From positions 122,054,886 through 122,118,885 of the forward strand of contig CM040126.1 of the NCBI GenBank assembly GCA_022559845.1: a stretch of 64,000 nt of DNA, in the 5' to 3' direction. The notes beneath the pieces were generated by a model. The model made no database searches and was not told the origin of the DNA. It saw only the letters and a program-made list of their open reading frames with translations. The stretch's first letter is position 1. Each line of letters opens with the position of its first letter. Below are positions 19,186 to 29,313 of this stretch, in pieces. A program made the position numbers and the translations under genes. Origin of the DNA: Amorphophallus konjac. Its lineage: Eukaryota > Streptophyta > Magnoliopsida > Alismatales > Araceae.

Positions 19186-21581
19186 GATGATGGCAACACT
19201 GTGAGTCATACTCTATGAGTCATACTGACTTGATCAAATATTTCTCCCCCTTTGACTTCATCAAAAAAAAAATACTTTGATAAACAATATCAAAATCATT
19301 TAAATCAATTCTCCCCCTTAGTTAAACAACTTATGCAGTCATGCATATGCAACAAATACTCCCCCTTTAACATGGCAGAAGATATAGAACTATTGCAGAC
19401 AAACAAATTGATCAGACAATCTAGTACATTGTCCCTTTATGCATATAGTCTCTTAAACAGACTAGAGAATTCTACCCTTATGATCCATGATGCAAGAGAG
19501 ATCTACAAGGATGAACTCTGGTTATCCAGTAGACAGGTTATACTGAGAGATGTACCTCAGATGAATGAGAACCAATGTCAATCAAAATACATTGATAGAG
19601 GGCAATATGATCAGAAACGTTTTGAAGGTTGAAACCAATTGAGATGAAGGGCAATATGATCAGAAACGTTTATCAACAAAAACACAGGGACACTCAGGAA
19701 TGCTGACTAGATTTCCCCCTTTAAGAAAAACACTCAGCAAGACGGGAAAGCTCCCCCTGATTAGATGATGGAGTGAAGACAATTGATATAGTGAAGTGAT
19801 GAGCATCTATCAGCAAAACACAAACTGTATTCACAGTGAATAAATGAGGAAGGCAGATTTTCATTAGCACATCAAATTCATAAATCTTTGTAAACGAATT
19901 TCAGATTCTTCAATTATAATAGATTATAAATGAGTTTAAACTGACCATCATGATTTAAGAGAGATGTATTCAAAGTTTATCAAGAAAATTCAATACTCAT
20001 ATCTGAAACACCTTTTAATAAAGGTGAACCAACAACTCATTTGATATTCATGTTTAACCTCCTTCCATCTTACTCATTTAAATTCAGTAACTCCTATGGA
20101 AAATACATAAGATCATATTGAGATTAAACAGAAATAAATGAGACTGAGCTTATCTTTAGATTTTCAGTGTTTTCTGACACCAATTGAGTAGCACTTATTT
20201 TTCCTGAGCAAGTTTGGTTCAGTCAACACCTTTTTACATAAGGCACAACACGTCTTAGGTGAAGTGACCCAGTTACTCAATGTGACAACCGTATTGCCTC
20301 TCAAAGAGAACAGAGTTAGCAATGGAGTATCTTTTTACATGAGGAGACACCTTGACCAGAGGCCAGAATCCCCAGTTACTCAACACAACCATGCAATTGC
20401 TCTGCCAGATCTTCAAACATATTGAAAAGAGGTAACTATGGCACTTCATGACATGGGCTTACTCTATTTCATTGATAGAAAACCCAGTTTCTCTGTGACC
20501 ACAGTCATTGCTCTAGCTTTAAATTTTAACTATTTTCAGATTCTTCAAACAAAGCTCAGTACACTTGAAATGATTAAGAACAATACTTTCTACATGTATC
20601 TTAACCAAAGAAAGCCATGTCTTTTAAAATTTCAGATCTCAGAAAGTTTTGCATGAAATTCATGAGGCAATTAGTTAAGACTTATTAAGCATGATGATTC
20701 AGATATTTTCAAGTCTTTTACATCAAAACTTAGAAAATACATTAGGCTTAAATCAATTTGATTTATCAAAACATTCTTAAGCCAGTATAGTAGAAGATTC
20801 TTCTTTTCAGAATGTCTGATTTATGCCTAGGGTGCACTGATTAAATCTTTCCTCATTCGGCTGAATCAATGACATTGTCAAGAGAAATTAGCAAAGAGCA
20901 ATTCTGATACCAATAGTTGAGAGAATAGAACAATTCAGAAGCCAGCATTAAAGACTAAAAATCAGTCAGATTAGCTTTGACCAGTCTTAATAAGATATGC
21001 AGAAATGTGTATGATAGGAACAAGCTACCAATTGAATTCATAGTAGACAGAGTCAATGGCTGAGTCTGGAATACAGACAGATCAGCTATATCAGTGTAGA
21101 CAACAGAGAATTCAAGTGAACCACATATTTGCCAAGATTGGATCAGATTGCTAGACAGAAGGAGTTCAAAAAGGTGAAGAGATGAAACAAGAATGCTCCC
21201 CCTATCTAGATGCAATGAGACATTTCTTTTTTTTTAATGTAAGGAAATGCAATTGCAACTAACTACATGTATGCATTCAGCAAATGAGATTATCATGATT
21301 ATGCAAGCATCAATCAAACTCCCCCTTACAAAGTGCATGATATGCAATTAACATATATGCACACAGCTCACAGTACAAGCAAGAGAGCCTACAAAGCTCA
21401 ATGCAAGAGTCAAATTAAATAAAAAGCATGTATGCATGAAACTATGACTTATCAGCTCAACCATAAATTTCATTTGAACAGATTAGAGAAATTTACCTGA
21501 ATGAGGTTTTATCAACTTGGGTGCCTTGGTTTATTTCCCCCTATTTATTCTTCAGTCCAAGGCACTCCTGTAAAATATTGA
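19186..21581 (-). other. Element E non-coding region between gag and 3' LTR
   Basis: No believable gene. About eight additional PPT-like words (CTCCCCCTT on the plus strand) lie near 19244, 19311, 19358, 19710, 19751, 21196, 21320 and 21534. Two related stretches, 20200-20275 and 20305-20395, contain the conserved CCCAGTTACTCA word; the second, and less clearly the first, matches the duplicated 3' motif of B and D. Confidence 0.75.
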
Positions 21582-24320
21582 TCATTTTGATCCTGCAGGG
21601 ACCCAAGCAGCTTTGGGTCCTGCATTAGCTCTAACAGGTATTCTAAATATTTTCATAGCAACATTATCATCAAATTTCATCAGTGAACAGTCATCCATAG
21701 AATGTCCAAATTTTCCACAGTATCTACATGAAATGGCTGGTTTTTGGTTCTTATGATGCATATTAACAGCAGGGTGATGTTTATCAACATGTTCATAAGA
21801 TTTTCTGTTATATGCATGAGCAGTTTGATGCTTGTTCTTAACCATCCAACATTCAGCAGATTTATGGCCTGGCTTCCCACAGTTATAGCATGAAATTTTC
21901 ACAAATGATTTTGCAGGGAATTTGACAAGATGGGGATTAACATAGTTCTTTTGAACATACCAACAGTCCTTGACTGTATGCCCATTTTTCCCACAGTGGG
22001 AGCATGCAAAAGAATTTCTTCTATGAAAACTATTTTTACCCCAAGTGGATCTAAACCAACACTCAGCAGCCTTGTGCCCAGGCTTATTGCAGTTGAAACA
22101 CACAATGTGCTGACTAGAATTGTGTTTAGATCCATATGGACCATGAACATGAATGGGGGACTTGGCATGCTGTTTATTGTCTTCTTTCATGATAAAACAT
22201 TCACTCATAAGATGACCATGCTTCCCACAATAATAACATGAGGCATCAAGCTTCCTAGCAACATAGTTTCTATCAAAAGAGTTTCTAGAATGTAAAGTTC
22301 CACTAGCATGCTCATCCTTTAACATCAATCCACAATCCTCCATTAAGTGACCTCCTTTCCCACAATAATAACATGACCCCTTTTTAATGTGAGTGTGTGA
22401 GAGATCATGTGAATTGTGTGCAGTCTTCTTTATAACAACATGAGTGTCTTTTTCCTTTTTCTGTGAATTTTCACCCTTTTTCAGTTTTTGAGTTTGTTCC
22501 ACAGTTTTGGGTTTCACAGTGGACTTTTGTGCAGTGAATTGAAAAACAGAAGGAGCAGGGGTTGTGTTCTGATTAGAAGCTTTGACAAAAATAGTAGATG
22601 TTTTATTCCCATTACTCCTTTTATTTGTCGGACTGTAACCCAGTCCCTCTCTCTGAAAGTTAACATTATTCCCAAGAAGCTTATTCAGATTGTCCTTTCC
22701 TTTGACAAATTTTGATAAAGAATTTTTCAAGTCTTGAATTTCAGAATTTAAGCCACAAGTATTAGCTTCATATTTGGACAAATCTGTTTCACAGGAAATG
22801 AGTTGTTGATGCAAGGCATCATTCAAACTTTTGAGTTTTTTAACTTCCTGTTTTAGCTTTGTTTCATTGTCAGCTTCAGATAGGGACTTATAAAGATCAT
22901 CAACTTCTTGTTGAAGGGATGTGATAGTGAGCTCATAATTAGCTACCTTCTCTTCACACCATTTAACATTTCCACTCAACATTAGGTTGATGGTTTTTAG
23001 ACTCTCAATTTCTTGTTCAGCATTCATCAACCTATCAGAATTATCTATGCTCACACCCTTGCCTTTTTCAATTGTCAATAGCCTATCTGACAGTTGGGTG
23101 TTTAGATGATTTAGCTTGTTGATTTTCTCTTTCAATTTCCTATTTTTCTCTAGGAGATCATCATCAAACATCCAATCATCTAAGGAAGACTCACAATCAT
23201 AAAAGTTTTCCTGTTGTTTCTCAGATTGAGGTTTGTTGAGATTTTTCTGAAGCTCTAGATTCATTATTCTATCAGCCTCCATTTTTTCAGAAATCAATCT
23301 GTTTTCTTGTTCAAGACTCATCAATTTGTGTTCAAATTCCTTGGACTGATTTTTGAGTCTTTCATTTTCAGATTTCATATCTTCAGCTTCAGTTTTCTTT
23401 TCTAGCAATGATTTATTTTTTTCTTTCAGAGATTTGATTAAATCCTTTTGAAGTTTATCATCAAAATCAAATTCATTTATCAAGTCTCTTAAAGCTGCAC
23501 AAGCATTGCAAGCATTTTCAGATTTCATTTTTTCAAGTTCAGAGTTGACACACTCTAATTCTCTCACCAATTTTTCATTCTGAACTGCATTATAGTGATG
23601 AACCTGATCATCAATTAAACTAAGCCTCTCCTTTAGTTCAGAAATTTCACAAGCAAGCTCCTGATTCTCCTTTTTGTGTAAACCAATTTGTTTCACAAGA
23701 GTTTGTTTTTCAGATTTCAAATGATCTAGATCTGTAGTAATAGAATCGAAATCTTGTAGTTGTCTTCTAAAAATTTCATTTTCAGTTTTTAGAATTTCAG
23801 GGCTTTCACCTCGAGATTTAGCATTCTCATGATTCTTTAGCTCCTTTTTCAGACCTTTATACTTCTTCCCTAGTTTTTTATAGGATCTTGTCAGATTGGC
23901 ATAGGCATCTTCCCAGTCATCTAAAGAAAAATGCTCGAAAGGGTTTACCTCCTCATCATCCTGTTCTTCGGATTCATCTTGATCACTGCCATGGTTGCTC
24001 TTGTCAGCCATCAGGCAGCTATCCTCATTCATCCTCTGAGCTATCTTCAGCTGATCCAGAATGTCCTTAGCAGACCTACAGTCATAAAAACAAGAATGTA
24101 GAGCCTTGTCAGTGGGTTCTTTCATTAATTTCAAAACTTTCTGATTCTCTTCATTTCTCGATCTGTGACTTTTAGTCCATTTGGACTTTTCCTTTGGCAG
24201 TCTGTGAGGACCATGTGAGATTAACTTCCACAGATCCGGATTCATCAAATTCACATAGTTATGTAGACTACTAACCCATGAGTTAAAGTTAGAGCCATTA
24301 AAAACTGGTGGAGAACCCAT
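21582..24320 (-). CDS. gag: Element E Gag, intact, six zinc knuckles
   Basis: This 912-codon Gag-like protein would assemble into particles around the element RNA. I chose ATG at 24320 (MGSPPVFNGSNFNSW) because the longer frame upstream lacks an ATG. The capsid part is short: FNGSNFNSWVSSL and LWKLISHGPHRLP are present, but the YEGT...ELIGSLMTYEM portion of A-D is missing. Then come an acidic stretch (about 115-140), a very long Glu/Lys/Leu coiled coil (about 150-580), the REGLGYSPTNK block, and six CCHC knuckles near residues 648, 694, 738, 771, 809 and 863, against one or two in A-D. It ends with GPKAAWVPAGSK, the shared Gag C terminus. No stop or frameshift; no pol follows. Confidence 0.92.
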   Translation of the reverse strand: MGSPPVFNGSNFNSWVSSLHNYVNLMNPDLWKLISHGPHRLPKEKSKWTKSHRSRNEENQKVLKLMKEPTDKALHSCFYDCRSAKDILDQLKIAQRMNEDSCLMADKSNHGSDQDESEEQDDEEVNPFEHFSLDDWEDAYANLTRSYKKLGKKYKGLKKELKNHENAKSRGESPEILKTENEIFRRQLQDFDSITTDLDHLKSEKQTLVKQIGLHKKENQELACEISELKERLSLIDDQVHHYNAVQNEKLVRELECVNSELEKMKSENACNACAALRDLINEFDFDDKLQKDLIKSLKEKNKSLLEKKTEAEDMKSENERLKNQSKEFEHKLMSLEQENRLISEKMEADRIMNLELQKNLNKPQSEKQQENFYDCESSLDDWMFDDDLLEKNRKLKEKINKLNHLNTQLSDRLLTIEKGKGVSIDNSDRLMNAEQEIESLKTINLMLSGNVKWCEEKVANYELTITSLQQEVDDLYKSLSEADNETKLKQEVKKLKSLNDALHQQLISCETDLSKYEANTCGLNSEIQDLKNSLSKFVKGKDNLNKLLGNNVNFQREGLGYSPTNKRSNGNKTSTIFVKASNQNTTPAPSVFQFTAQKSTVKPKTVEQTQKLKKGENSQKKEKDTHVVIKKTAHNSHDLSHTHIKKGSCYYCGKGGHLMEDCGLMLKDEHASGTLHSRNSFDRNYVARKLDASCYYCGKHGHLMSECFIMKEDNKQHAKSPIHVHGPYGSKHNSSQHIVCFNCNKPGHKAAECWFRSTWGKNSFHRRNSFACSHCGKNGHTVKDCWYVQKNYVNPHLVKFPAKSFVKISCYNCGKPGHKSAECWMVKNKHQTAHAYNRKSYEHVDKHHPAVNMHHKNQKPAISCRYCGKFGHSMDDCSLMKFDDNVAMKIFRIPVRANAGPKAAWVPAGSK

Positions 24321-24427
24321 TGAATAAATCGGTAAGCAAATTAATGCAGCAAAGAGTAAAATCAGAAATGCACCAAGGGACAACAGGATCCTCTGCAGAT
24401 CGTTGGATCTGATCAATCAGAGAACTT

Positions 24428-24439
24428 GCTCTGATACCA
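24428..24439 (-). promoter_or_regulatory. Primer binding site of element E
   Basis: GCTCTGATACCA on the plus strand, the complement of the initiator-Met primer site, separated from the 5' LTR by 2 bp. Confidence 0.95.
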
Positions 24440-24441
24440 AT

Positions 24442-27261
24442 TGTTAGGATGTAAGGCCCGGATACAGAGGGGGGTGAATGTATCCCTCTACAAATATAGC
24501 CTAATTAAAACTATAAAGCTCAGTTATGCGGAATTAAAAATGTTGCAGAAATAAACTGAAGAAACTTAGAAGGATCAAAGCAAGACAACAACTCAAGAAG
24601 CCCTCAAACGATCCTAAGCAAGCATCTAATGCGCAGCAGTTAAGTGAACATATAAGAAGATCAAACCACAAGGGACACCATGATTTTTAGGTGGTTCGGT
24701 CAACAGACCTACGTCCACCCCTCACTCCAAACCGGAGTGAGGCTTCCACTAGTAACACTAGCACAGCAGACTCAGTCTGCAACAAATGCTGCCACACAGC
24801 TTGACCAGGGGAACAGCCTCCCCTCTTCCTCCCAACCGGAGGGACACCCCAAGTGACTCCCAGCCACTTGGAAACCAGAGACGCACAGTCTCTCTTCCTC
24901 CAAACCGGAGGGAACACCTAGTCTTGCAACCCACAAGACTAGAACCGGAGGACCAATCCTCCCTTCCTCCAAACCGGAGGGGAACCTAGAGACCCAAGTC
25001 TCTCTTCCTCTGAAACCCAGAGGGAAGCACAAGTGACACCAAGTCACCTGCAAACTAGAGGTCTCGGACCTCTCTTCCTCCCAACCGGAGGGACCCCTGG
25101 ACTCGAAACCTACAAGCCCAGAACCGGAGGACCCATCCTCCCTTCCTCCAAACCGGAGGGAAACAACCGATGACTCCCAATCAAAGGCAACCAGAGACGC
25201 AAGTCTCTCTTCCTCCACACCGGAGGGAACCCGACCTCACACAAGAGAATCGGAAGAACAACTAGTGAATAGTTGAAAAGAAAAATAAAAACGCAGCAAC
25301 AGAAAGCTGGAAAAAGTAAACTCAGACTATGGCTCTCACAGGAGCTGGCTGGCCTGGATTTGATCCACGGCCCAGCAAGAATATATCTTCAGTTGAAGCT
25401 TCTATCACTCTAGCTCTCTCTTCTTCTCTGTTCTTCTTCCTCTTATTCTCTTCACACTCTGCTATCTTGATCTCTCACTCAATCTCTCTTTCTCTTCTTC
25501 TTTTCCTTTTCTTCTTCTCTGTCTGGATCGTGGCTCTCTGCATGGACTTCACCTCTCGCCAACTCGATCATCCTTCTTCTGTGGAAGAAGGCTCATATAT
25601 ATAGCAGCAGCAGCAGTAGCAGCCCCGACGTGTGACCTCCACATTTCCAGCCCTAAGTATTCGGACCACGTGGCAGCATCCAACAGGCTGTCAGTCCATG
25701 TGTCATCATCTGGTCAGGCCTTCCAGCCTCGGATCACGTGCCCTCCTTAAGCTTCACGAGCAGAGCACCTGTCAGACAGAGTATCGAATTATCAACTTGG
25801 TGTCGACACTTTGTAAAATGAAATGCATTATATAGACTTGTGAAAGCGCATGCATTGTACAGACTTAGTGAAAGGGAATGCATGTAATACAATTCTTTTA
25901 AATACCCAGAGACTAGTGCGTTCTCGCACGGGAGCATATGAAGTCTCAAGGGAGCATCTATGGCCTCTGGACAGCATCACCAGCGTCAGGGGAGCATGTG
26001 GAGCACATGCTGTCTCTGGGGAGCAATCGCTGCTCCAGGGGAGCATCCTCAAAGTTAGGGAAGCATTAGCAGTCACTGGAGGGCATACTCGGTCCCAAGA
26101 GAGCATCCGGGGGGACAGGCGAGCATGCGCGTCTGATGTACAGACTCTACCAATGAAATCATGAACAGTCCGATGTATGGACTTGGCTTCGGGTCTGCTA
26201 TAGTCCAGTGTGTGGACTTGAGTGTTAAGGCATGAACAGTGCAGTGTGTAGACTCTGCGAGACAATGCATGAGACACAGACTCTGTGCATGAACAGTGCA
26301 TGAATAGTACGCCAATGTATAGACTTGGAACATCTGAGGACCAGTGTACAGACTTGCAGAGCCGAACCCAATGTATAGGCTTGGCGAAGCACAGTCCAAT
26401 GTATAGACTTTGTGAAACAGAGTCCAATGTATAGACTTGGCAGATTGACCCACTGTACAGACTTTGAAGCCTAAGACAATGTGTAGACTTGTGAAGCCTG
26501 AGGCCAATGTACAGACTTGGCGTTCCACTGTGGATGTATAGACTTGAGTGAAGTGAACGGATGTTCAGATTTTGAAGATCCACTGTGCAGACTTTGAAGA
26601 GTCTGAACCAATGTACAGACTTGTAACGCTTGAGGACCGATGTATAGACTTAGGAGCATATGAAGCCAATGTACAGACTTGCTGATGCAAGGCCAATGTA
26701 CAGACTTACTCGAGTGAGCCGATGACCAAGACGATGCAGCTACAGTGATGCACAAGTACACAGTCCAATGTATGGACTTATGAAGTTCAACTGATGAGTG
26801 TACAGACTTCACCAATGAAATGCTCACTGTACAGACTTGCTGGCTACAACGTGAGACGCTGTATAGACTTCATCTTCCAGCGTATAGACTTGATGAATGC
26901 ATAAGTCACAAGACCGACAGACTTAGCCTGTATAGACTTAGCATGAAAAGCACACGATGTAATGTGTGGACTTGGTGACTCATGCAGACAGACGAGTGTA
27001 CAGTCTATGCCATGCTCACAGTTAAGCAATGTCCCAAGTTCTGAGTGAGCAGCTCTGAATGAAGTAAACACATATGATTCAAACAATCCAGATAAATGCA
27101 ATTATGAAATGCAACAAAGCACACACCACACAGCCATATTTAAATGCAACAATATTTCAGATAAGATTTTCAATGAAACATTCATATGCACTACAAACAG
27201 AATTGTATGCATTCAAGTGACTTATAGTGTTTGCTATCATCAAAATCATAGAGACACAACA
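24442..27261 (-). repeat. Element E 5' LTR (right copy)
   Basis: This is 2820 bp and closely matches 16330-19171. It differs by a 22-bp deletion in the pyrimidine tract near 25490 and scattered substitutions. It contains TATA 25596-25603, the 20-bp array at about 25927-26130 and the 27-bp array at about 25827-27015. Confidence 0.93.
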
Positions 27262-27889
27262 GACAGCTTCTATACCTGATATACAGTTCAGTGTAGGAAT
27301 GTGTGCAAGGTATCAGTCTAGACCCACTGAATTACACTTAGCTGCAGTGAAAAGAATTTTCATATATTTGTCAGCTACTCATTCTCTTGGTTTATGGTTT
27401 CCTGCATCACACACACTTAACTTAGTTGCATACACAGATGCTGATTATTCAAGATGTAAACTAGACAGGAAAAGCACTAGTGGTCACTGTGAATTTTTGG
27501 GTGGGTGTTTAGTGTCTTGGGGTTCCAAGAAACAACACTCTGTGGCCCTCTCCACTGCAGAGGCTGAATATGTGGCTGCAGGGAGCTGTGGTACACATGT
27601 CATATGGATTAAACACCAGCTTTAGGACTACTAAGTAGACCTGGGGTGCACACCTATCTATTGTGATAATACCAGTGCCATCAATCTTGCCAAGAATCCT
27701 GTTTTGCATTCACGCACCAAACACATTGAGATAAGGCATCATTTCATAAGAGATGAGGTTTCTAAGAACAATTTTCAACTTATTCATGTAGGCACTGATA
27801 ATCAGATTGCAGACATCTTCACTAAACCTCTGGATAATGAAAAATTCACTACACTGAGAAGAGAATTAGGCTTATACAAATTGTCTTAA
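27262..27889 (+). pseudogene. pol: Element B pol part 3: end of RT and RNase H
   Basis: The frame resumes immediately after E's target duplication with [15 protein letters not shown]. RNase H landmarks are [52 protein letters not shown] and [17 protein letters not shown], ending ELGLYKLS and TAA at 27887. Two stops, CAG to TAG at 27623 and CAA to TAA about nine bases later, break it. D has the intact equivalent. Confidence 0.92.
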
Positions 27890-29299
27890 ATGTGAAGTCT
27901 GTTCTTTTTGTGAGGGGGAGTTCTGTATGTCTGATGGTTAGCTTTTTGAAATGCTATGTTTGAGGGGGAGCTGGTTGAGCTATGAAAGGAAGAGTTCTTT
28001 GACAGATTCAAAAAGATTGACCAGATGTGTGTCATTGCTGGTTTTCATGACTGATCTTGTGTGATTCTCTTAGACAGTAGAATCTCACTAATCTCTTAAG
28101 TCTATAAGTCTGTGATACTAAAGTCCAGCAAGAATCTTCCCTCTGGTAGTCTATCAGAGATCTGAATTAATTGTTAAAGTTTATCTTCCTACATTGTCAG
28201 TGATTACAGTTCAGGCCAAAACCTGTATGTCTTGATATCTGACCAAAATAACTAGAAATATAGACTTCAAGATTCACTTCAAGAAATAGTCCTTCTGGTA
28301 TTGTTTTCAATCATTCCATCTTCTCTACACAAGGGTAATCTGAATTAACAAAGGTCTTGATTTATTCACTAAGAAACTGGGAGCTTTATCAATAAAATGA
28401 AGTTTTCTCCTATGTCATGAGGTGTCAAATGCTTAAAATGAATGAAAAGACATGACAGAGCAATGGTGGCTTGCTGGTGAGTAACTGGGGACTCTGGCCT
28501 CTAATCAAGGTGTTTCCTCATGTCAAAAGCCACAGTTACTAACTCTGTTCCTTTAAAAAAAAGAGGAGGAGGTAATGAGGTACTCACACTGAGTAACTGG
28601 TGATTCAGGCCTCTAATCAAGGTGTCTCCCTAATGTCAAAAGAGTGAATTACCAACTTACTCATTGATCTTATTGAAAATCATCTCAAAAATCCCTTGTA
28701 GTTATGCAACTAATGGATTACTTGTCCTCAATACCTTGAGAACACCTTCTCTGACTTTGTCTCTTGTTGTCTTTTGGGATAGTTGCCCGTTCAGCTAAAT
28801 CATGCCATACTTGTTAACTCCTGCTCTAAATCATACACTATGTATGTTGATAAACTTTTCTATCATTCTATTTCTCTACTATTTACTGGAGTTCAAGAAT
28901 CTTCACTTCAGTTTAGCACCTCACTTATTCTCTTAAGATTTGCTCGTGCCTTTCTACACTAAGATGTTAACTGCACTTCCTCCTCATGTCTCCAGCACTT
29001 TCATATATTCTGCATTTCCTTTTGATGATGTCAAAGGGGGAGAGAGGTTTTGTAATATCTGAAAGTCAAGAATTGCCATGAGTTTAGGGGGAGTTATTGT
29101 TCATGAGCTGTGGGAAAGAATTCATGTCATGGAAATATCTGAGAATGAGTTGTGGGGAGTGGTTTTGGAGAAAGAAGTGTTTCAGCAGCAGTGTTTAATT
29201 TGTCTGCATGAGCTTGCCTTGAATTTGCTTTGATTTTTAAAGTTGCAGTTGATTTCCTTTAAGCCTTGATATTGCTTGATTAATAGTGTTGCCATCATC
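27890..29299 (+). other. Element B 3' non-coding region
   Basis: No gene. PPT-like GAGGGGGAG words lie near 27912, 27962, 29036 and 29085. Two copies of a conserved element of about 50 nt (28478-28541 and 28590-28663) contain CTCTAATCAAGGTGT flanked by GAGTAACTGG and a complementary arm. D and E carry versions of the same pair. Confidence 0.75.
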
Positions 29300-29312
29300 A
29301 AAAAGGGGGAGA
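29300..29312 (+). promoter_or_regulatory. Polypurine tract of element B
   Basis: AAAAAGGGGGAGA precedes T and the 3' LTR. CATCATCAAAA (29293-29303) is complementary to TTTTGATGATG (29330-29340), so the tract and the LTR edge lie in the loop of an inverted repeat. Confidence 0.88.
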
Positions 29313-29313
29313 T

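Larger units (their letters stand above)
16330..27261 (-). mobile_element. Element E: non-autonomous gag-only Sirevirus (TR-GAG-like)
   Basis: The LTRs are 16330-19171 and 24442-27261, with perfect target duplication GACAG at 16325-16329 and 27262-27266. The internal region of 5270 bp has a PBS, one intact gag and 2.4 kb of non-coding DNA; there is no protease, integrase, RT or RNaseH. The LTRs look nearly identical by eye, which suggests recent insertion. U3 motif arrays, leader hairpins and 3' non-coding motifs are shared with B and D, so it was probably mobilised by an autonomous relative of that lineage. Confidence 0.93.

Noticed and set aside
19252..19632. 126-codon plus-strand frame in element E
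   Set aside because: It lies antisense to the element in a region homologous to the 3' non-coding DNA of B and D; no similarity seen.
24321..24416. Hydrophobic N-terminal extension of E Gag
   Set aside because: The extension has no ATG and would start at TTG beside the PBS; the ATG at 24320 fits the Gag start better, so the apparent membrane segment is probably untranslated.
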